Positions 60,642 through 64,000 of a stretch of DNA of 64,000 nucleotides are shown here, in pieces. The notes below the pieces were generated by a model, which worked only from the letters and a program-made list of their open reading frames with translations, was not told the DNA's origin and ran no database searches. The translations under genes were made by a program, and so were the position numbers. The stretch is taken from assembly GCA_011316305.1 (NCBI GenBank), contig SAUG01000087.1, positions 248,001 to 312,000 of the forward strand, written 5' to 3'. Position 1 is the first letter of the stretch. Each line of letters starts with the position of its first letter. This stretch comes from Rusavskia elegans. Taxonomy: Eukaryota > Ascomycota > Lecanoromycetes > Teloschistales > Teloschistaceae.

Positions 60642-61588
60642 AAATTACTAAAGCTATTCTAATATATAGTATTCATTACTAAAAGTACTATAAATATAGA
60701 TAAAGATAATAAAAAGGTTAAAGAAAAGACGAAACCTCCGAGTAAAGGATATACCCGGAGAATATAATTCGATTACCCGAAAAAAATAAATTAACTTAGC
60801 TAGCTACCCACGTATATTCGAGGTTAAAGTAACTATTAATACTGATAACGGACTATAAAAAGTTAAGATAATAATCGATTTAAACGTAATCGAAAATTTC
60901 GTGTTAGAGGATTTAGTAAAGAGAAAAGGATTCCCTCGAGCTAAAAAGAAGGATTTCTACGACTTGATCGTCGTAGATAGAAGTCTATTACTAAATAGAG
61001 ATAGAAAGATTATAGAAGAAACGATACTACTTTAAATAACGATTTACTAGTATTAAAAGAAATTCTAGTTCGATATCGTTTGGATAGCTAGCTACGAAAT
61101 CGTACTAGAAATTCTTTAGTTAAAAACTTATAATCTAGTAATAGACTAGAAGATAAAAGTATTTAGATTTAAACGATACTTCTATATAGGGAATATCTAA
61201 TCTATACCGTAGCAGCGTTCGCGGGTAGATAAAAAGTTAAATATAAGACGCGAACTCGTAGCTTCGAATAAAGACGACCGAAAATTACTCGGATCCGACT
61301 CGTTAGATACTAGTAAAGGTTAGCAAGATTAAGAAGATAGAAGAAAAAAGGAAAATTACGAACTTTCGGAAAACCCCGAACCACTCGATAAAAGGTTAAA
61401 AGAGAATCTATTAGAAAGGATCTCGGATATATATAGAAAATAAATAAAACTATTCCGGAAATCTACGTTTGGATCTATTTATATATTATTCGAAAAAGAG
61501 CTAGAAATATTCCAATAATATCTAGAAAAAAATATAAAGAAAAGATTTATTAGAAAATTCTAATTATCGGTAGAATATCCGATCCTTT

Positions 61589-61999
61589 TATTACGTCTAC
61601 GATTCTATAGAAACACGCTGAAAGATTGGTCAAGCAAGCGAATTTAACTTTCTATAGTCGTCTATAGCCGCTATAGCCGACCTTTATATAGAAGCTTATA
61701 GCGAACGGCTATCTATCGGTACTATCGGCTACTTTTACTATATATATTATTTCCTACTTCTATCAGATAGCTTTTTTTATTAGTTATTAATATAATTATT
61801 AAATACGTTTTTACTATTATTTTTTTAAGTACTTCTATAATATAGATACTTTATAATATCGTAACCGTATCTTCGCGACTATATAGAATTGATTATAATA
61901 ATCTATACTAGAACTCTTTTACTATTTAATAGCTCGGACTATATCTACGGCTGTAGCTAGGCTCGAATATAACGTTTTTTAATATATAAAAATATTATA
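61589..61999 (+). repeat. 5' LTR of A4
   Basis: 411 bp, reverse complement of the A1-A3 LTRs. It keeps the GTCTATAGCCGCTATAGCCG repeats and ends in AATATTATA (RIPped GACGTTACA). Confidence 0.8.
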
Positions 62000-64000
62000 T
62001 TTTTATAATTTACTATTTTAGTCTTATTACTCCGTCCTATAAATCGAAGTAATACTATTAAAACAGCAACGCCTAATATTTATAAAGAAGATAAAAGATT
62101 TTTAAAACCTTAGTTTATTTAAATAAATATCTATTTCGTATTATATTTAAACTAGTTTCTAAATATAATAATTAAAATTCTATTTATAATATTATATCTT
62201 GAATAAGTAGTCTTTAATTAAATATAGTTCTATATAGAAATTTATTTTAATAATCCGGAAAGTTAAAAGGAAGATAAAATATTTTAGTTTTTTTATATTT
62301 TCGGTAATCTAATTACGGCTATAAAAAAAGCTATTAGAATTAATAATAAAAATAGAATAATAGAAAGGAAATTAATAGTTTTAAAATGGTAGAAATCGAT
62401 AATTATCTATACTATTTAGTTTAGAGTATTAGCTTATAAAATAGATTAGGAAGACTTAATTCTAAAAGTCTATTTCTATAAAGAATTCTATATAAAAGTT
62501 AAAAAAGCTATAGTAGTTATTAAAGAACCAGATTCGCTAGCGTTTTTTATTAAACTAGCGACTGAAATTAATATTAGATAGTATAAAATATATTTCGATA
62601 AATAGATATTTAGTAAAATAGAATCTATTAAAAGATAATCTAAAGGAAATCTAATAGTATTTAGTATTACCGAAACTAAAAAATCGCGGACTAAAATTTA
62701 TTATTTATACGGAAAAACAGGATACTTTAAAAGGAATTATCTAACTAAAAAAATAATAGAAATAACCGAATACTAATTTAAAATAATAGAGAAATTATCT
62801 AAATAAAAACTAGAAAATATATAACTAAAAATTAGATAGTCTACTATAATAATAATTATCTTATTTATTTATCGGATAAAGAAAGATTAGGATAATATTC
62901 TACGGAATCTAAAAAAGTAAAAAAAAGATTAATAATAGAATTTAAACTATATAAAACCGAGAAACCTCTTATAGCAGCGTTGAAGATTAAAATTAAAAGT
63001 TATAAAATAATAGCTTTTATAAATAATAAAGAAAGAAATAAGATTATAAAAGAATTATATAACTAGATTAAAGGATTTATCTAAAAATATCTATAGTAGA
63101 ATAATAGAATTATAGAAATCGAAGTTAGAATAAAAAACGGATTTATCGAAATTTTAAATTTTATAATTATTAAAAGCTTTTAATAGTATATTATATTCGG
63201 AGACGAATAGAAAAAATTAATTTCTAGAATACTAGTATAAGAAAATATAGTTAGGAAAAAAATAGAACTATAAGTAATATATCTTTATATATATATAAAA
63301 CTTTTATATAGAGATTTAGATATTATATTAAATATAAATTATAAATAAATTAAAGAAATCGATATCCTTTTTAAAAAAGATAGCGAAGTATAGAAAATAA
63401 GAATTTAGAAAGAATATTACTATCTACTTTTATAACTAGCGCTAAAATATAATAAAATCTAGAAAATAATTTAGAATTTATTAATAGAAGATATTAAAAA
63501 AATCTATAAAAATATTATTAAAAAAATAGAAAATGCTAAATATAATCTAACGCTAGAGCTAGAAAAATAGCTAGAATAAAAAATACCAGATTCTATATTT
63601 AGCGTATAACTAAGAGATAAATAGTCTCTAATCTTATTATTATAGAACGAAATAGTAAATAAAAGATAGAAATTAGCGAAAATAATAGAAGATTAAAATA
63701 TAATTTATAATATTAATTTTTAATTTAGAAAAAATAAAACGCGATATAAAAAAATCTTTAATTAGATATTCTTTTATATATTTATAGAATCTAAAAGTTA
63801 AAAAAAATCGAATTTTTTTAGAAACTAATTTAAATTAACCGAATCGAAACTCGGAATAGATTTAATAAAAGCCTTTTATACGGCTAGCCTAAAATCTATA
63901 AAGGACTAGAATATAATCGGATCGTTAAATTTATTAAAACGAAATAATACGCGTTATTTCTAAAAAATAAAATTACTTTTATATTTATCTAATACGCGAT
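61589..64000 (+). mobile_element. A4: family-A LTR element, plus strand, runs off the window
   Basis: Left LTR 61589-61999 (starts TATTACGTCTACGATTCTAT, the RIPped TGTTACGTC end), inserted into the reverse-transcriptase frame of element C. The interior visible here (2,001 bp) encodes a gag. It includes SLAFFIKLATEIN-like helices, a knuckle at about 62696-62740 (YYLYGKTGYFKRNY, Cys/His to Tyr), then LIAALKIKIKSYKIIAFINN, where a retropepsin DSG is expected, and a long C-terminal tail. If A4 has the 2.52-kb interior of A1-A3, its right LTR begins about 520 bp past the window end. Confidence 0.75.

Larger units (their letters stand above)
58280..61588 (+). mobile_element. Element C: Ty3/gypsy 5' part, interrupted twice
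   Basis: An LTR/leader-like stretch (58280-58565, also at 2290-2590) is followed by a gag frame with a CCHC knuckle at 59514-59556 (CYNYSKLGYFARKYR, a RIPped CxxCxxxxHxxxxC). Then comes a L.WT.YYNNN..VYISDKQNS block, and a retropepsin-like segment at about 60830-60990 (KVTINTDNG..KVKIIIDLN, then VIENFVLEDLVKRK, where DSGA is expected at DLNV). The start of a reverse transcriptase follows (ELEIFQ.YLEKNIKKRFIRK, then YPIL) and ends abruptly at 61588, where A4 begins. A SINE-like insertion lies at 60212-60641. Plus strand, heavily RIPped. Confidence 0.7.

Overview
The window looks like a filamentous ascomycete chromosome (Pezizomycotina; Eurotiomycetes-like by gene content, which is an inference) with a two-compartment genome. 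About 80 % is very AT-rich sequence in which CA and TG dinucleotides are almost absent while CG is kept. Reading frames there are full of TAG/TAA stops where Gln or Trp codons are expected. That is the signature of repeat-induced point mutation (RIP, CpA to TpA). The rest is normal-GC sequence with short (51-85 bp) GT-AG introns and fungal gene families.

1-16.6 kb: decayed single genes and small elements. These are a DUF3435 (tyrosine-recombinase family) relic, a TA-flanked MITE-like element, an unrecognised decayed ORF, a 17-bp minisatellite of about 31 units, a C2H2 zinc-finger gene whose zinc ligands have mutated to Tyr, a second MITE-like element with CCCGACCCGA-type repeats, and another decayed ORF.

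16.66-27.5 kb: a nested pair. A gag-only LTR element (family A, copy A3) is split by a full-length Ty3/gypsy element with chromodomain (element B).

27.5-34.1 kb: a half-RIPped genic strip. It holds a minus-strand gene decayed only at its 3' end, an azaphilone-L N-terminal-type (PF17111) pseudogene, an F-box/ankyrin pseudogene split by a 950-bp insertion with a 14-bp target duplication, and a small minus-strand ORF with one stop.

34.25-46.94 kb: a Ty1/copia element on the minus strand. It is split by family-A copy A1, A1 is split by copy A2, and A2 is split by a 241-bp GC-rich solo LTR that escaped RIP. Target duplications are preserved at the A1, A2 and solo-LTR steps, so the insertion order can be read.

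47.2-49.2 kb: a repeat-borne ORF of unknown function, decayed at its N-terminal side and clean at its C-terminal side.

49.3-55.2 kb: the only intact gene island. It holds a DUF3445/HRQ heme-dependent oxidative N-demethylase-like gene, a divergent SET-domain gene, a five-exon monocarboxylate-type MFS transporter and a conserved fungal small protein with one Trp-to-stop change. The oxidase and the transporter could form a small uptake-plus-oxidation unit (inference).

55.3-64 kb: a piggyBac transposase relic, a partial second copy of the 47-kb repeat ORF, and a Ty3/gypsy element (C). C is interrupted first by a 430-bp tRNA-headed SINE-like insertion and then, in its reverse transcriptase, by family-A copy A4, which runs off the window. 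No rRNA, CRISPR array, intact tRNA or telomere was seen.
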